DNA of 64,000 bases from Bifidobacterium thermophilum (GTDB lineage: Bacteria; Actinomycetota; Actinomycetes; Actinomycetales; Bifidobacteriaceae): contig JGZV01000001.1 in NCBI GenBank assembly GCA_000741495.1, positions 186,001-250,000 of the forward strand, written 5' to 3'. A program made the translations under genes and the position numbers. Numbering within the stretch: position 1 is the first letter of the stretch; each line of letters begins with the position of its first letter. This document shows, in pieces, positions 10,318 to 18,849 of the stretch. The notes under the pieces were generated by a model. That model was given only the letters and a program-made list of their open reading frames with translations, ran no database searches and had not been told where the DNA came from.

Positions 10318-10586
10318 CCGGATTCCCGCGGTCCGGACAGAAACGAAACGCCGGGGTTGCTTCGCAATACGCGCATGCCAGCCGCAGCCGTCGACCCTGT
10401 GCAAAGCCCTGTGCGACAAGGGATTGAGCAATCCGAGCGCATTGACCGGTCACAGCCGAGCGGAACCATACAGAACGCGTTCGCTGCGGGAATCCGACCG
10501 CAATGCCCGCGATATCTACCTGGCTTGCGCTCCTCCGATCCTGAATTTCTCCATGACGATGCAGAAATCACCGAGACATTCGGAAC

Positions 10587-10830
10587 AATGTCTCAATATC
10601 TCCCCTTCAAGCGCGATTGTGCGATTTTTGGGGATTCCACTCCCGCCCCCCAATCCCAGCCAACCTCGACAAATCGTTGATATTCCGCGGTTTTCGATGG
10701 TGACACGAAGTCACCGAAAGGAACAAGAATCTCAATATCTCGCAAAAATCGACTCGGACGAGGGTTTTCGAGAGATTATTACTGGACAACTCTCGATTGA
10801 GGCCGCATCACCGAGAGATTGAGATTCCAG
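10587..10830. repeat. Intergenic repeat element, copy 1
   Basis: It contains AATCGTTGATATTCCG at 10672 and, 55 nt later, GAATCTCAATATCTCG at 10727, then an inverted relative (GAGAGATTGAGATTCC) near 10813. The same two 16-mers recur identically, same order and spacing (56 nt), at 37344 and 37400, with an inverted relative 85 nt on. A further CTCAATATCTC lies at 10590. There is no coding potential that I can support. Confidence 0.6.
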
Positions 10831-10998
10831 ACTTCGCCCGGGCGCGCCGGTGTCACCGGCGCGAATCCCGAGCAACCACCGCGAACCCACCTTCCGCCAG
10901 CAACCGTGGTTGCCTTGCTTCCGCAGACACCAGCAGCAGGGTACACAGCACATGCCGGATTCCATCGCCGCTTGACGCGCGACTCGGTCAATCCTCCT

Positions 10999-11044
10999 CA
11001 CATACTGATTACCCTGACGGCGGCCCTGGCGCAACCAGTCTGTG
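10999..11044. repeat. 46-nt hairpin repeat (degenerate copy)
   Basis: Arms CACATACTGATTACCC and GCGCAACCAGTCTGTG around a 14-nt loop. It has the same 16-14-16 layout and related arm sequence as the two near-perfect copies at 37040 and 37534. The stretch from 10200 to 11100 otherwise shows no supported gene. Confidence 0.5.
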
Positions 11045-11100
11045 AGAGGAACGACAACCCGACGCGCGCTGTCGCATCGCGAGCACAAGGCCGGAAAATA

Positions 11101-11126
11101 ACAAAACCCCGGGCGAACCCGGGGTT
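11101..11126 (-). terminator. Terminator of tRNA-His
   Basis: A 9-bp stem AACCCCGGG with TTCG loop, followed on the minus strand by TTTTGTTATTTT. It begins 3 nt after the tRNA. Confidence 0.8.
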
Positions 11127-11128
11127 GA

Positions 11129-11205
11129 TGGGGTGGATAACGCGGCTCGAACGCGCGACCTTCTGAACCACAATCAGATGCTCTACCGGCTGAGCTATAT
11201 CCACC
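11129..11205 (-). tRNA. tRNA-His (GTG anticodon)
   Basis: Read on the minus strand, the acceptor is GTGGATA paired with TATCCAC. The anticodon loop is TTGTGGT on a 5-bp stem TCTGA/TCAGA, and the T arm contains TTCGAGC. The histidine-specific features are present: an encoded G at position -1 (11205) opposite discriminator C73. The CCA end is encoded. Confidence 0.97.
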
Positions 11206-11219
11206 ATGTGGTGTGGAAT

Positions 11220-11234
11220 CCGAGAAATTCTCGG
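11220..11234. promoter_or_regulatory. 15-bp perfect palindrome between tRNA-His and its likely promoter
   Basis: CCGAGAA-A-TTCTCGG. A TATAGT on the minus strand at 11254-11259 is the likely -10, so the palindrome would lie just inside the transcript's leader. It may be a processing hairpin or an operator. Confidence 0.3.
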
Positions 11235-11498
11235 TTTCGCACAACAGTGAAAGACTATACACGATATCAAGGACGATCGCTTCCCGGCGAGTCGTTTTTT
11301 TCGGCAGACACTCCCCCGCAATGCCATTTCGGCGTCATCGAGCCGGTCCGCCCCTGCGCCGTCACACGTGGAACGACCGTGGCCGAACAGCACCGCATAC
11401 GCAGTGCCATTCAACCACGGTCGCGAATAGGCGCCCTGAGTCGACAGAGAGGAGTGAGCGTGTTGGGACAGTCGGCTCCGGGCAGGCTTCAGGTGCGA

Positions 11499-12875
11499 TC
11501 ACTCAGCGGTCACGTCGTGGGCCATCTCGGCGAAAGCGTTGATGTACGCGTCGCATGCGGCGTCGTCATGAGCCACCGACAGCGTCCACTCTTCCTCACG
11601 GCCCGGCGTCATGAACACACCGCGGTTGGCCGCATACAGCCAGCACAGCTGATTGAGATCGGTACGCTGCCCCTGCTTGAAGGTCACGTAGTCGATGATC
11701 TTGTGCGGGGAGAATGTGACGCAGCCCTTGGCGCCGAAACCGATGGAATACCCCGGGAAGTCATACTTCTTGATGACTTCGGTGCAGCCTTCCATCAGCC
11801 GGTTGTTCAGATGATCGAACAGCTTGTAAGCTTCCGGGGTGAGTACCTTCTCAAGATTGGCGCGAGCGGCCGCCACGCACAACGGGTTGCCGGAGTAGGT
11901 GCCGACCTGATAGACCTCACCGGATTCAACGACGCTCATCACCTCGTCGGTGCCGCCGATGGCGCCCATCGGCAGACCACCGGAAATCGCCTTGGCCATG
12001 GTGACCATGTCCGGGGTCACCCCGAACAGCTTGGTGGCGCCGCCAGGTCCAATGGTCAGGCCGGTCTTGACCTCGTCGAAGATGAGCACGATGCCGTGGC
12101 GCTTGGTAATCTCGCGCACCTTCTCGAGGTAGCCGGGCTCCGGCGGCACGATGGACATGTTCATCAGGCAGGCTTCCATAATCAAGCACGCGGGAGCCTC
12201 GTCATCGGTTTCCATCTCGCGGATGCGGGCTTCGAGCGCGTCGGCGTCGTTGAACGGCACTGGCACGGTCAGCGGGATCAAGGACTTCGGGATGCCGGCG
12301 CCGTACGGGATCTTCTTCAAGTGGTTCTTGTCGCCGATATTCTCGTAATCGCCGACGATGGAAATCATCACCGCATCATGATGGCCGTGGTAGGAGCCGA
12401 AGATCTTCATGATATGGTCGCGGTGCGTGTAGGCGCGGGCGATGCGGATTGCGTCCATCGTGGCCTCGGAACCGGAGTTGGTGAAACGCCACTTCGGCAG
12501 GCCGAAGCGCTGGGTCAGTTCGTCAGCGACTACGAAATCATCTTCATCAGGAAGCGCGAAATGCGTACCCTTCGGGAAACGCTCGGCGATAGCCTTGCCG
12601 ATTTCCGGATTGCCGTGGCCCTGCACCATGGCGCCGTAGCCATTGTGGAAATCGTAATATTCGTTGCCGTCCACATCCCACAGCTTGGAACCGCTGCCGT
12701 GATCAACATAAATCGGCCACGGGTCGCGCAGCTGGTAGGAGGATGCGACGCCGTTACACAGATGCTTGCGGGCTTCGTTGTACATCTCGCGGGACTTGCC
12801 GAGCTTGGCGTTGAGCTTCTCACCTTCCTTGGCGGTGAGTTCCTTGATTCTGCTTTCACTGATGCTGGCCGTCAT
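11499..12875 (-). CDS. Class III PLP aminotransferase (glutamate-1-semialdehyde aminomutase/GABA-transaminase fold)
   Basis: A PLP enzyme that should transfer an amino group from an omega-amine or amino acid. The 458-residue protein shows the class III signature: FTNSGSEATMDAIRIAR (cofactor phosphate loop), GSYHGHHDA, the PLP-pyridine Asp in LIFDEVKTG, and the Schiff-base Lys in VTMAKAISGGLPMGA. The start MTASISES at 12875 has AAAGGA 7 nt upstream; an in-frame extension lacks support. It lies downstream, on the same strand, of a polyamine-type ABC importer, with an aldehyde dehydrogenase and an Lrp regulator nearby. A role in amine or GABA catabolism fits better than tetrapyrrole synthesis, as no hem gene is near. 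The substrate is not determined. Confidence 0.85.
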   Translation of the reverse strand: MTASISESRIKELTAKEGEKLNAKLGKSREMYNEARKHLCNGVASSYQLRDPWPIYVDHGSGSKLWDVDGNEYYDFHNGYGAMVQGHGNPEIGKAIAERFPKGTHFALPDEDDFVVADELTQRFGLPKWRFTNSGSEATMDAIRIARAYTHRDHIMKIFGSYHGHHDAVMISIVGDYENIGDKNHLKKIPYGAGIPKSLIPLTVPVPFNDADALEARIREMETDDEAPACLIMEACLMNMSIVPPEPGYLEKVREITKRHGIVLIFDEVKTGLTIGPGGATKLFGVTPDMVTMAKAISGGLPMGAIGGTDEVMSVVESGEVYQVGTYSGNPLCVAAARANLEKVLTPEAYKLFDHLNNRLMEGCTEVIKKYDFPGYSIGFGAKGCVTFSPHKIIDYVTFKQGQRTDLNQLCWLYAANRGVFMTPGREEEWTLSVAHDDAACDAYINAFAEMAHDVTAE

Positions 12876-12937
12876 ACTGAATCCTTTCCTGCGGTAGACC
12901 GATGATGCGTTTTTTCGTTGTGTTCCATCATCCTGAC

Positions 12938-12950
12938 TACGAATTTCGTA
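12938..12950. promoter_or_regulatory. Palindrome TACGAA-T-TTCGTA before the aminotransferase
   Basis: A perfect 13-bp palindrome 63 nt upstream of the aminotransferase start. It has a CG-flanked AT core like the sites near potA (17762) and the aldehyde dehydrogenase (20251), so it may be an operator for the nearby Lrp-type regulator. Confidence 0.3.
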
Positions 12951-13104
12951 CATCTTTAGATAAAACCCTCATTATTTCGTTGCGATTACTGATTCTGTGT
13001 GAGTTTTTCCGGTCGTAACATAATGTCAACATTGCCGTTCGCTTTCATAAAAACGCACTGCCGGAAGGCCGCGATTCCAAGGAAAACCTCCGTGGAATAC
13101 AACG

Positions 13105-13136
13105 ACGGGCCATCCGGCGCAAACCGGATGGCCCGT
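13105..13136 (-). terminator. Terminator of the pot operon
   Basis: A 13-bp stem (ACGGGCCATCCGG, 6-nt loop) lies 39 nt after the potD stop, followed on the minus strand by TCGTTGTATT. Confidence 0.7.
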
Positions 13137-13174
13137 TACGTTACGCGGCGCGGAATACCCACACCACAGCCGCA

Positions 13175-14356
13175 TCACTGCTTGAAGTTCTCGAACAGCT
13201 GCGTGTAGTTGTCGTTGATGGCGTTCGAACAGGCTTTCTCCGTCACCGCATGCTTGAGCTCCCGCGCACTCGGCACAATGGTGTTGGATGAGCGCATTTC
13301 GGTTGGCAACAGCGCATCGCCGCCCTTGAGCACGGATCCGGCGCCCGCGGACTCGTCGATCGCCTCCTTGTTCTTCGGGTCCAGCATGTAGTTGATGAAG
13401 GTCTTGGCCTGGTCGATGTTCTGTGCACCCGCCGCAATCGCCATGTTGTCGACGAACTGGGTGGTGCCGTCGGACGGGTAGACGAACTCGAGGTCCTTGT
13501 TCGACTGCTGCGCCTGGAAGGCGTCGTAGCTCCAGATCATGCCGACGACCTGCTCGCCGGATGCGAGGCGGTCCGCCACGCCTTCCGAGCTGACCACACC
13601 GACCTTCGACCGGTAGGACTGCAGCAGGTCGTTCGCATTCTGGTAGGCGTGCGCGTCGGTGGTGCACTGCTCGGAGCCCACGGCACGCAACGCGGCATTG
13701 GTCACCTCGATTGAATCGTTGAGCAGCTGCGACTTGCCATACTTGGAGGACAGCGCGAAGAACTCCTTCCAGCTGGTCGGCGCCGCGGACTTGGGCACCT
13801 TCTTGGTGTTGACCATGAATCCGGTGTAGCCCACCACATACGGTGCCGAATATTCGAGCTTGGGATCGTAATACGGCGAGGAGAACTCCTTGGATATGTT
13901 CTTGCCGTTGGGCAGTTTCGACACGTCGAATTTGACGAGCATATGCTCCTTGATCAGCTGGTAGACCATGTAATCGCTCGGCATGACGATGTCATACCCA
14001 GACCCGCCGGTGGATTGCAATTTGGCTTCCAGCGCCTCGTTGCTTTCGAAGGTGTCCACCGTAAGTTTGATGCCGGTGTCCTTCTCGAATTTCTTGATCA
14101 CATCATCGGGCATGTAGCCGGCCCACGTATAGATATGCAGTTCGCCGCCATGCGCCGCATGGTACGCGCCGTCGGCCACGACATCCGTCGTGCGGGCCGA
14201 ATCAGAGATGCCTCCGGAGCACGCCGCGCTGGACAGTAGGCCGGCAGCCGCAAGCACCATACACGCCGTGCGACGCAATACTGTACCGACAGTGCGACGC
14301 CCGAAAGCAACGGATGTGGATGAGTGGGAAGATGCGAAAGCTGGTGAAGTGTGCAT
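13175..14356 (-). CDS. potD: Polyamine-type ABC transporter substrate-binding lipoprotein (PotD/PotF-like)
   Basis: It captures spermidine, putrescine or a related amine at the cell surface for import by PotABC. The 393-residue precursor has a signal peptide and lipobox ending SSAAC, with lipidated Cys at about residue 46. The mature part carries the family features: LHIYTWAGYMPDDVIKKFEKDTG, GGSGYDIVMPSDYMVYQLI and TFINYMLDPKNKEAI. The start MHTSPAF is chosen because AAAGGGG lies 5 nt upstream; a longer frame starts 7 codons earlier. It is the last gene of the minus-strand order potA-potB-potC-potD. Ligand specificity cannot be read by eye. Confidence 0.88.
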   Translation of the reverse strand: MHTSPAFASSHSSTSVAFGRRTVGTVLRRTACMVLAAAGLLSSAACSGGISDSARTTDVVADGAYHAAHGGELHIYTWAGYMPDDVIKKFEKDTGIKLTVDTFESNEALEAKLQSTGGSGYDIVMPSDYMVYQLIKEHMLVKFDVSKLPNGKNISKEFSSPYYDPKLEYSAPYVVGYTGFMVNTKKVPKSAAPTSWKEFFALSSKYGKSQLLNDSIEVTNAALRAVGSEQCTTDAHAYQNANDLLQSYRSKVGVVSSEGVADRLASGEQVVGMIWSYDAFQAQQSNKDLEFVYPSDGTTQFVDNMAIAAGAQNIDQAKTFINYMLDPKNKEAIDESAGAGSVLKGGDALLPTEMRSSNTIVPSARELKHAVTEKACSNAINDNYTQLFENFKQ

Positions 14357-14408
14357 TTCTGCCCCTTTCTTTGACATGCCGGCGGAGCGACGCGGCCCCG
14401 CCCGGTGT

Positions 14409-15395
14409 TCAGTCGTCTTTGCGGTTGGTCAGGACCGAGGAGACGACGGTCACGATGACAGCGAGCAGCAGCAGCAACGTGGCGACCACGTTGATACTCG
14501 GGTTCACGCCCTTGCGGATGAGCGAGAAGATGTAAATCGGCAAGGTCGTCGTGCCGGCGGACGTCAGGAAGTTCGAAATCATGAAGTCATCCATCGAGAT
14601 CACGAAAGCCATCAACGCGCCGGAAACGATGGCCGGCGTGAGCAGCGGCAGAGTGACGCGACGAACCGTGACCAGCGGGGATGCCCCCAAGTCGACAGCC
14701 GCTTCGAAGCAGGACGTGTCAATAGTCTGCAACCGTGCCCGCAACGGCATCACGACGAACGGAACACAGAACGTCGTGTGGGCGAGAATCAGCGGCAGCA
14801 TGCCCGGTTTCAGTCCAATCATACGAATGAAGCCCATGGTGGCGACGCCGAGCACGACCTCGGGGATGATCAGCGAGGCGTTGATCAGCCAGCTCGCGAC
14901 AGCCGAACCCGCGCGGGACATCTGGTCGGCGGCGAGCACGAACAGCACGCCGATCACCGTGGACAACACCATCGCGATGACAGCGACCTCCAGCGAGGTC
15001 AGTGTCGCCGAGATGATCGCCGGGTCATGGAACACCTTGCCGTACCACGAGAACGAGAACCCTTTCCACAGCAACGCCTGGCGGCCGCCGTTGAAGGAGA
15101 ACCCTACAACCATGAGCATCGGCAGATACAGGAACAGGATGACCAGCACGCTGATGAACGCGACGCCCGGGAAAGTTTTGAGCCGGTTACGTCCTGAACG
15201 TCTGGTGCTCAGCGCACGGTCAGGCTGTTTGTCTTCAAGCCATTGCGGCATTTGCACTGCGGCGTTTTCACCACGCTCATCAATAGTGCGTTCGACGATT
15301 GCGCCGAATTCCGTGGCTGTGCCGTAATCCATGTGGATGATTTGCGGTTCGCTTGCCTCGCTGGAACTTGTCACATTGTCTTGCTTGTCACTCAT
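14409..15395 (-). CDS. potC: Polyamine-type ABC transporter permease (PotC-like)
   Basis: One of two inner-membrane permease subunits of the importer. The 328-residue protein has an unusually long hydrophilic N-terminus (about 75 residues, acidic), then six predicted membrane spans. The EAA loop EAAVDLGASPLVTVRRVTLPLL docks onto the PotA ATPase. I chose the second ATG (MSDKQ, 15395), 6 nt after GAGGTGA; the first (15401) would abut the ribosome site. It is 19 nt downstream of potB and 52 nt before potD. Confidence 0.9.
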   Translation of the reverse strand: MSDKQDNVTSSSEASEPQIIHMDYGTATEFGAIVERTIDERGENAAVQMPQWLEDKQPDRALSTRRSGRNRLKTFPGVAFISVLVILFLYLPMLMVVGFSFNGGRQALLWKGFSFSWYGKVFHDPAIISATLTSLEVAVIAMVLSTVIGVLFVLAADQMSRAGSAVASWLINASLIIPEVVLGVATMGFIRMIGLKPGMLPLILAHTTFCVPFVVMPLRARLQTIDTSCFEAAVDLGASPLVTVRRVTLPLLTPAIVSGALMAFVISMDDFMISNFLTSAGTTTLPIYIFSLIRKGVNPSINVVATLLLLLAVIVTVVSSVLTNRKDD

Positions 15396-15414
15396 CGTCA
15401 TTCACCTCACTTAC

Positions 15415-16416
15415 TCATACCGCCATACCGGCATCGCGTGCCGCCTTGCCGCCGCCAATGCTCGCCGCTACACCGCACAGCAGGGTGACCAGCAGGATGA
15501 CCGTGGATAATGCCGCGCCGAACGGCCAGTTACGGGCATCGGAGAACTGGGAGGCGATCAGATTGCCGACCATGAGAACGCGGCCGCCACCCAACAGAAC
15601 CGGCTGCACGTAGGAGCCGAACGCAGGAATGAAGCACAGCGCGATGGCTGAAGTCACACCCGGCTTGGCGGCACGAAGGATGATTCTGCGCATCACCGTG
15701 AGTTTGCGAGCGCCCAGGTCGTATGCGGCTTCCACCAAGCGGAAGTCGAATCCGGACAGTGCCGAGTACATCGGCATGATGGCGAATGGCAGGAAGGTGA
15801 AGATCAGGCCGATCAGTGACGCACCCGACGTGTACAGCAGTTGCTTGCTGCCGACGCCGATGAATTTCAAGAAGCCGTTGATCGGGCCGTTTTCGTTGAG
15901 AATGAGCATCCATGCATACGTGCGTACGATGAGGTTCGTCCAGAACGGGATGTTGATCAGCAGCACCAGCAGACGCTGGGTTGATGGTTTGCGCAACGAC
16001 ATCCACAGGGCGATGAAGAAGGACAGTACGATGCACACGAAGGTGGTGATGAGTGCCTGCCATAATGAGGTGCCGAGCACTTTGAGATACCGCGGGTCGA
16101 AGGAGGTGCGCCCCAGGAAGTCCGTGGTGAACAGCAGCTTCTTGTAGGCACTGGTGGAGAACCTGTAGACCACGCCGCCGCCGACTTCCGGCTGGCTCAT
16201 GAAGGAGAACGCGACGATGACGCAGATCGGCCCGAGGGTGAACAGCAGGCCGACGATGATGGCGGGGATTGCATACCAGTGCGAGAGCATGCCCGGCTTG
16301 ATGCGACCCGAAGCGGAGAACAGGCTGTGGCGGCGACGGGAGGCCGGAGCCGGTTCGTTGGCGGTATCGCCGACCGGCGGCTTCCCGCCGTCCAGGGCGG
16401 AGGTATTCGCGTTCAT
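15415..16416 (-). CDS. potB: Polyamine-type ABC transporter permease (PotB-like)
   Basis: The partner permease. It has 333 residues with a basic N-terminal cytosolic segment of about 45 residues, then six spans and the EAA-type loop VEAAYDLGARKLTVMRRIILR. Its ATG overlaps the stop of potA in an ATGA, so translation is coupled to the reading frame of the potA C-terminal part. That matters because potA is frameshifted upstream: ribosomes in the original frame would not reach this ATGA. Confidence 0.9.
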   Translation of the reverse strand: MNANTSALDGGKPPVGDTANEPAPASRRRHSLFSASGRIKPGMLSHWYAIPAIIVGLLFTLGPICVIVAFSFMSQPEVGGGVVYRFSTSAYKKLLFTTDFLGRTSFDPRYLKVLGTSLWQALITTFVCIVLSFFIALWMSLRKPSTQRLLVLLINIPFWTNLIVRTYAWMLILNENGPINGFLKFIGVGSKQLLYTSGASLIGLIFTFLPFAIMPMYSALSGFDFRLVEAAYDLGARKLTVMRRIILRAAKPGVTSAIALCFIPAFGSYVQPVLLGGGRVLMVGNLIASQFSDARNWPFGAALSTVILLVTLLCGVAASIGGGKAARDAGMAV

Positions 16417-17598
16417 CGTTCCACCACCCTCATGTGGTCGGGGCTGACCGTCACACCGACCTTCGCGCCGAGCGTGAGCAGTTCGGAGTCAAATGGCGGG
16501 TTGACGCGGATCTGCACGGGCGTACCGTCGGCGAGACGGACATGGCAGCGCACATCCGAACCCATGTAGGTGACCGTTTCGACCGTGGCCTGCAGGGCGT
16601 CCTCCCCCGCACGGCCGAGCATGATGCGTTCCGGGCGCACGGCCGCGCTCACGGCCGCCCCCCTTGGCATAGCCGCTCAGATCCTGCGCCACCGGGAGGA
16701 TCTTGCCCTCGACCTCGACCGAGCCGGCATCATGCACGGAGGCATCAAGGAAGTTGATATCACCGATGAAGTCAGCGACGAACCGGTTGGCGGGCTTGTC
16801 GTAGATCTCCTCCGGGGTGCCGACCTGCTCGGGCTTGCCTTTGGAGAACACGGCGATATGGTCGGCCATCGACAGCGCCTCCTCCTGATCATGCGTGACA
16901 AAAATGAAGATGATGCCCGTCTCGCGCTGCAGACGCTTCAACTCCACCTGCATCTGGCGTCGCAGCTTGAAATCAAGTGCGGACAGGGACTCATCCAGCA
17001 ACAGGACTTTCGGACTTTTCGCCAGCGATCGGGCCAAGGCGACGCGCTGCTGCTGGCCGCCGGACAACTGGCTGGGCAGGCGCTTGCCGATGTCGCTCAG
17101 ATGCACCAGGTCGAGCATTTCCTGCGTCTTGCGCTTGATGTAATCCTTCGGTTTTTTCTCCATTTCCAAACCGAAGGCGATATTCTGTTCGACAGTCATA
17201 TTGGGGAACAGCGCATAGCTTTGGAATACGGTGTTGACTGGACGCTCGTAGGGCGGCATTTCGTCAATGCGCTGATCGCCAAGGTAGATTTCGCCGGCAT
17301 CCAGGGTTTCAAGACCGCCGATGGAACGCAGCAGCGTGGTTTTACCGCATCCGGACGGTCCGAGCAGGACGAAGAACTCACCGGCTTCGATATTGAGGCT
17401 CACGTCGTCGATGGCGTGGACCAGCTTGCCTTCCGCTGAACGGAACGTCTTGCGCGCACGGTTGATGGTCAATCCGTTTTCTCTGCGTTCGACGTTCCTG
17501 TCGCGGCTGATATGTACGCCGTTATCATCCGGCTGGTGCGATTCCGCCGCGGATGATGACGGGATCGCATCATGGACAGGTGATTGTGTCGTGGTCAT
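16413..17598 (-). pseudogene. potA: Polyamine-type ABC transporter ATPase (PotA-like), frameshifted at a G6 run
   Basis: The ATPase that energises the importer. From the ATG at 17598 (AAGGAGG upstream) the frame gives Walker [10 protein letters not shown], signature LSGGQQQR and Walker [12 protein letters not shown] (DES in place of the usual DEP), up to about residue 310. At 16655-16660 a run of six G on the coding strand shifts the frame. The rest of the TOBE domain continues in the next frame to the stop at 16413. Removing one G restores a normal protein of about 394 residues. The ATPase core is intact either way; the regulatory TOBE half would be lost. Sequence error is as likely as mutation. 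Confidence 0.85.
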
Positions 17599-17761
17599 CG
17601 CTCCTCCTTATGGTCATCCGGTCGTTCCCAGGTGCGGTCCTGCGGAACGCGTCACGATGGTGCGTGGCTTGCGAGAACTTCGAGTCCGTTAGCGCGCGTG
17701 CCGTGCCTCTGCTGTTTTCGTTGTGATTTATCAAAGATTGCGATGATTTCCGTTGCGTAAA

Positions 17762-17773
17762 CGTAATATTGCG
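17762..17773. promoter_or_regulatory. Near-palindrome in the potA / lrp divergent promoter region
   Basis: CGTAATATTGCG, palindromic except for one pair, in the 242-nt region between two divergent genes (17599-17840). It is a reasonable operator for the adjacent Lrp/AsnC regulator, which in this family often controls itself and the neighbouring transport genes. Confidence 0.35.
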
Positions 17774-17840
17774 ACTAAAAAATGCGGTGTAACGCGAAAT
17801 TTTCCCCACGGTCTCGCATCGTGAACAATTACCTGCTGAT

Positions 17841-18386
17841 ATGGTCGGCATGAGAGTTCAACATGATATTCACGAATCGCTCGCGGCCACAGGTTCCAGC
17901 GCGGTGGACGCCAATACGGCTCCCCTAGAGTCACACAAGTCGTCGCTGCTTGACGACACCAACAAGGCGATTATCCGCGAACTGCAGAAAAGCGGGCGCA
18001 AACCGTACGGTGCCATCGGCAAGGTAGTCGGCTTGTCTGAGGCTGCGGTGCGTGGGCGCGTGCAACGGCTGGTCGAGGCGGGAATCATCCAGATCGTGGC
18101 CGTCACCGACCCCATACAGCTGGGGTATCGTCGGCAGGCGCTGATCGGTGTGAACACGACCGGTGATTTGGACGCCATTGCCGACCGGCTGCGTGAAACC
18201 GACGGGATCGACTATATTGTCGCCGCCGCAGGACGCTTTGATATGCTGCTCGAGGTGTTTACCGCCGATGACAACGAGCTGCTTGATTTGGTGATGCGGA
18301 TCCGCAAGATTCCAGGCGTGGACCATACCGAGGTTTTTACCTATTTGCGGCTTATTGAGCAGCGCTACGATTTCGGCGTGCGGTGA
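17841..18386 (+). CDS. Lrp/AsnC family transcriptional regulator
   Basis: Lrp/AsnC proteins sense amino acids or amines and control their uptake and use. The 181-residue protein has a leader of about 35 residues. A winged helix-turn-helix follows (LDDTNKAIIRELQKSGRKPYGAIGK, then LSEAAVRGRVQRLVEAGII), then the ligand-binding RAM domain (VAAAGRFDMLLEVF, MRIRKIPGVDHTEVFTYLRL). It is divergent from the pot operon, the usual layout for a local regulator. No strong ribosome site precedes the first ATG (17841) or the ATG at 17850, so the start is uncertain. The Glu/Asp-rich N-terminal leader is longer than in typical AsnC. Confidence 0.88.
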   Translation: MVGMRVQHDIHESLAATGSSAVDANTAPLESHKSSLLDDTNKAIIRELQKSGRKPYGAIGKVVGLSEAAVRGRVQRLVEAGIIQIVAVTDPIQLGYRRQALIGVNTTGDLDAIADRLRETDGIDYIVAAAGRFDMLLEVFTADDNELLDLVMRIRKIPGVDHTEVFTYLRLIEQRYDFGVR

Positions 18387-18793
18387 GCCTCGCGCCCGGC
18401 TGGCGGGCAACAGCGGAATGGACAAGACGGGAATCGCAAGATATCGCCTCTTCTTGAAGCCACCGTATCCAGACCCGTACACAATGTGCCCGATAGTGCC
18501 GCGACCCGCGCAACTTGGCAGTGTTACCGGCGATTATGCGGGTTCATGGCGTCGCCATCGCCCGGCAACCCCGGGTTGTTCACGCATCCGTCAGGCGCCG
18601 GGGCAGCCGTCATTGCAGCATCCAATATCATGTCCATTATATGAGATACATGATCATATCGTGGAACATCACCGCTTGATTCCGCCCTGACCATGTCATC
18701 TGCGAACGGACACCAATCAGCGAAGCGGAATTACCGGGGCTTGTTGCGTTTGCCGATAGGCAATCGCCAACAACCAGAAACCCCGGCACAGCA
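18387..18793. other. Intergenic stretch without a supported gene
   Basis: Open frames here lack ribosome sites and recognisable protein features. A few short GC-rich inverted repeats are present, for example around 18560. I see nothing more. Confidence 0.5.
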
Positions 18794-18827
18794 GATGGCC
18801 GGCTGCCATACGCGGCGACCGGCCATC
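18794..18827 (-). terminator. Possible terminator hairpin after the aldehyde dehydrogenase
   Basis: Arms GATGGCCGG and CCGGCCATC with a 16-nt loop lie 22 nt after the stop at 18850. No T-run follows, so it is a weak call. Confidence 0.35.
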
Positions 18828-18849
18828 GATCTTCCTGATACGACCGCAA

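Noticed and set aside
10732..11262. 176-codon minus-strand open frame
   Set aside because: It runs through tRNA-His and its terminator and lacks a ribosome site.
12876..12953. N-terminal extension of the aminotransferase
   Set aside because: Open frame only; the AAAGGA at 7 nt spacing marks the ATG at 12875.
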